64,000 nucleotides of DNA from Ailanthus altissimus (Eukaryota > Streptophyta > Magnoliopsida > Sapindales > Simaroubaceae). Below are positions 61,449 to 64,000 of this stretch, in pieces (position 1 is the first letter of the stretch; every line of letters starts with the position of its first letter). A program made the translations under genes and the position numbers. The notes under the pieces were generated by a model. The model was not told the DNA's origin. It made no database searches and saw only the letters and a program-made list of their open reading frames with translations. The stretch is taken from the NCBI GenBank assembly GCA_946807835.1, contig OX327686.1, forward strand, positions 7,006,001-7,070,000. The letters are read 5' to 3'.

Positions 61449-62163
61449 TGTGAGATTATTGATTAAAAATTATCGAAATATAATTTGGAGATCAATTCAA
61501 GTGCATAGGGTGCGCACGGATCGAAGACGGACGCTAAAAGAGGCGAAAAATGAAGAAGGGCGCACCAGACGCTAGCGCTGCGGCGATCAGGCGTGGGCGC
61601 CGCGGCGCTAATTCCAGAACCAGAGCACCGCAATGCTCAGCAGAAGCGCGCCGCAGCGATGAGCTCCCAGCGCCTCGGCGCTGAAGACGGGAACAATATC
61701 CCAAAATAAAGAAACTTCCTTATTTCGTCTCCTACTCATTTTAGGACTCCCTAATACGACTCTCACATGTATAGGGTAAACCTAGGTCGTCCCAAAGCCT
61801 ATATAAAGGCTATCAATTGGCTTGTAAACACATCTTTGTGATCAAGTAAGAGATCTTGGTGATCAACAATAATCTTAGTGATAATCTTTGTAGTTCTTTG
61901 TGAGAGAAAATTCCTAAAAGGCAAGAGAGAATTTTCTTTGTGATCTTTCTTGTAATAGGCATACTTTGTGGTTGCCTTGTGATTCATAATAAGTGAAGAG
62001 TATGATCTTGATCCGCTATGGACGTAGGCAAGTTGCCGTATCACGTAATTCTTTGTGTGTTCTTCTTCTACACCTTTCTCTATTTATTTCTTAATAACTT
62101 GTTATGCATTATTATATTACTTAGGTGAATTATTTTGCTTGTTTGTATGCTTTCGCTTCAACA
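61449..62163 (+). repeat. 5' LTR of the right-edge Copia element
   Basis: The LTR ends CGCTTCAACA (62163), 3 nt before the primer site TGGTATCAGAG (62167-62177). Its start is not certain; TGTGAGATTATTG at 61449 is one candidate. It has a TATA box (TATATAAA, 61800-61807) preceded by a GC-rich palindrome cluster (61560-61690), then a GTGATC/TTTGTG-rich R region. Confidence 0.65.
61560..61690 (+). repeat. GC-rich palindrome cluster upstream of the Copia TATA box
   Basis: It contains the perfect 12-bp palindrome GCGCCGCGGCGC (61597-61608) and the inverted repeat CAGCGCCTCGGCGCTG (61668-61683), with other GCGC/GCCGC words, in otherwise AT-rich DNA. Confidence 0.8.
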
Positions 62164-62195
62164 AACTGGTATCAGAGTTTTGGTTCTAAGCAGAC

Positions 62196-64000
62196 ATAGC
62201 CACACCCAAGTATGAGGTAGAGAAATTCAACAGTACGAATGACTTCAATCTGTGGAAGATGAAGGTTAGGGCGTTATTGGTGAGCCAAAGGCTTGGTTCG
62301 GCATTAGAGGAGATTGCAGCTCTATCTAGCAATGAAGAGAAGACGCCACAGTCATCTAGAACAGAAGCAGAAAGAAGGGACGTTCAAGAAAGAGCTCATA
62401 GTATAATCGTTTTGTCATTGAGCGATGAAGTACTAAGGGAAGTAGCAGGTGAGACGACGACAATAGGTCTTTGGAAGAAGCTTGACTCTCTTTATATGAG
62501 AAAATCGTTGGCCAATAAATTATATATAAAGAAGAAGCTGTATCAGCTGTCCATGTCAGAGGGGACGCCGATGAAAGATCATAGACGCCTTCAATAAGAT
62601 CATTCTTGATCTTGAGTCTATCAACATCAAGATAGAAGATAAAGATAGAGCAATTATCCTGCTGAGTTCACTCCCCAAGAGCTATGAGAGTTTTGTTGAT
62701 ACGCTACTCTACGACAAAGAGAGTTTAACGATGAGTGATGTGAAATCATCATTAAACTCAAAGTTATTAGGAAAGCAGACTGAGGGTAATGCAGAAAGTC
62801 TATCTGTAAGAGGAAGGCCTCATATAGAGATGGGAAGAAAAAAGGCTCAAGGTCGAAGTCTAGGACTCATAAGAAGTGCTATTACTGCAAGAAAGAGGGG
62901 CACTTCATAAAGGACTGTCTTGAGAAGAGAGCACAAGACAAGAAGAAAGCGGATGCTGCGCTTGCCTATGATGATAGCTATGACAGTGTAGAGACACTCA
63001 TCGCTACTGATGGTATGAACTCTGAACAATGGGTTTTAGATTTTGGTTGTACTTTTCACATGTGCCCGCACAAGTCATGGTTTATAAATTTCCAGCCCAT
63101 TAGTGGTGGTAAGGTGTTAATGGGTAATGACATTGCATGTTAGATGATGAGAATTGGTAGTGTTAAGCTTAGGCTGCATGATGGGCGAGTGAGAGAGTTG
63201 ACAGATGTTAGGTATGTTCCTGACTTGAAGAGAAACTTGATCTCACTGGGGACTTTAGACCAGAATGGATGTTCCATCAGGATCGACGGAGGGATTTTAA
63301 GAGTTTTGAAAGGTTCCATAGTGGTGATGAGATGAGAGAAGTACAAAGGTGTTTATGTGCTTAAGGGTGAAGTCGTGAGTGGGTCTGCACTATTCTCTAT
63401 AGATGATAAGAGTATGTAAACCAAGTTGTGGCATCTTAGATTGGCACACCTAGGCGAGAGAAACTTAAAGGAGTTATATAGTCAAAAGACGTTTGGAGAG
63501 GATAAGTTCCAGCCCTTAAAGTTTTATGAGCATTGTGTGCTTGGGAAAGCACATAGAGTGAGGTTCAGTACTGGCGAGCACAAGACTAAGGGGACTCTTG
63601 ACTACATATACTCGGATCTTTGGGGATCAGCTCAGACAGCTACTCGTGGTGGTGCCAGGTGTTTTCTCAGCTTGATTGATGATTATTCAAGGAAGCTGTG
63701 GATCTATGTGTTGAAGAGCAAGGATCAAGTATTTGATGTGTTCAAGACTTGGAAGGCTCTTGTTGAGAATCAGACTGGCAAAAGAGTGAAGAGGTTGAGA
63801 ACTGACAACGGCATCGAATTTTACAACAGAGAGTTTCATGGGTTTTATGCCAAGCATGAGATTGCAAGGTATAGAACGGTAAGATCAACACCGCAATAGA
63901 ATGGGGTAGCTGAGAGGATGAACATGACCCTACTTAAAAAGGTTAGATGTATGCTTACCAATGCGAAGATGTCCAATAAATTCTGGGGAGAAACCGTAGT
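62196..64000 (+). pseudogene. Copia gag-protease-integrase, inactivated, truncated by window
   Basis: Gag would begin at 62196, where ATA stands in place of ATG. The frame (KYEVEKFNSTNDFNLWKMKV...) runs to a stop at 62595-62597, reached because about two bases are missing near 62583. The protein continues in another frame through a zinc knuckle (CYYCKKEGHFIKDC, about 62878-62920) and the protease region, where the DSG active site is DFG (VLDFGCTFHM, about 63033-63062). The pre-integrase domain (LWHLRLAHLGERNLKEL, 63426 on) and integrase core (SDLWG near 63615, RTDNGIEF near 63797) follow. Further stops lie near 63141, 63333, 63417 and 63897. Reverse transcriptase should lie beyond the window. 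The few lesions suggest a fairly recent insertion. Confidence 0.9.

Noticed and set aside
1..64000. CRISPR array, bacterial operon, plastid or mitochondrial transfer, endogenous pararetrovirus
   Set aside because: Direct repeats seen are LTRs, microsatellites or simple duplications; no organelle genes and no coat/movement protein or pararetroviral RT signature recognised.

Overview
The window is nuclear DNA of a flowering plant, very probably a eudicot. It holds three intron-containing genes with plant-specific relatives (an OS-9 type ER lectin, a TPR/PB1 'PHOX' protein and a TIP1 type protein S-acyltransferase). They sit in AT-rich DNA packed with decayed plant LTR retrotransposons, a TRIM, hAT-like and other inverted-repeat elements, a LINE fragment and a DUF1985 fragment. 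Species cannot be fixed by eye; the protein sequences suit a rosid such as Euphorbiaceae, but that is only an impression. I saw no rRNA, tRNA, CRISPR, plastid or mitochondrial insert.

Layout. 1-7.8 kb: a minus-strand Copia remnant (LTR 6119-7807, gag 1-523), broken by a plus-strand LTR-like repeat ('family B', about 876-4356), itself broken by a Gypsy-type solo LTR (1368-2827, perfect TSD). 8.8-12.4 kb: a decayed Ty3/Gypsy element. 13.5-23.2 kb, minus strand: the OS9 gene, 8 coding exons, 301 aa. Its 6.2-kb intron 2 carries a Copia element (16982-21290) that in turn contains a second family B copy. 23.8-25.6 kb: an AT-rich inverted-repeat element. 25.7-27.5 kb: a minus-strand Gypsy gag remnant.

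30.4-32.6 kb, plus strand: the PHOX gene, 2 coding exons, 717 aa, with TCP-type GGNCCCAC motifs upstream. 35.3-39.1 kb: a decayed gypsy-type element with a coiled-coil gag tail. 40.8-48.6 kb, minus strand: the TIP1 gene, 13 coding exons, 633 aa. PHOX and TIP1 are convergent neighbours; from memory their Arabidopsis counterparts (AT5G20360 and AT5G20350) are adjacent too, so this looks like conserved microsynteny stretched by an inserted transposon.

50.7-64 kb is gene-free: an hAT-like element with near-8-bp TSD, a complete 468-bp TRIM, a DUF1985 gene fragment split by a second solo LTR of the same Gypsy family (53527-54972, perfect TSD), a LINE RNase H tail, and at the right edge the 5' half of a fairly young but inactivated Copia element running off the window.

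The three genes do not form a pathway: OS9 acts in ER-associated degradation of glycoproteins, PHOX is a TPR co-chaperone-like protein, and TIP1 palmitoylates proteins at Golgi/endomembranes. The most unusual structural signal is an array of tiny GC-rich hairpins with NCCA loops, with different but matched stems, just upstream of the TATA box of the solo LTR family. A similar GC palindrome cluster is placed in the same way in the unrelated Copia LTR.
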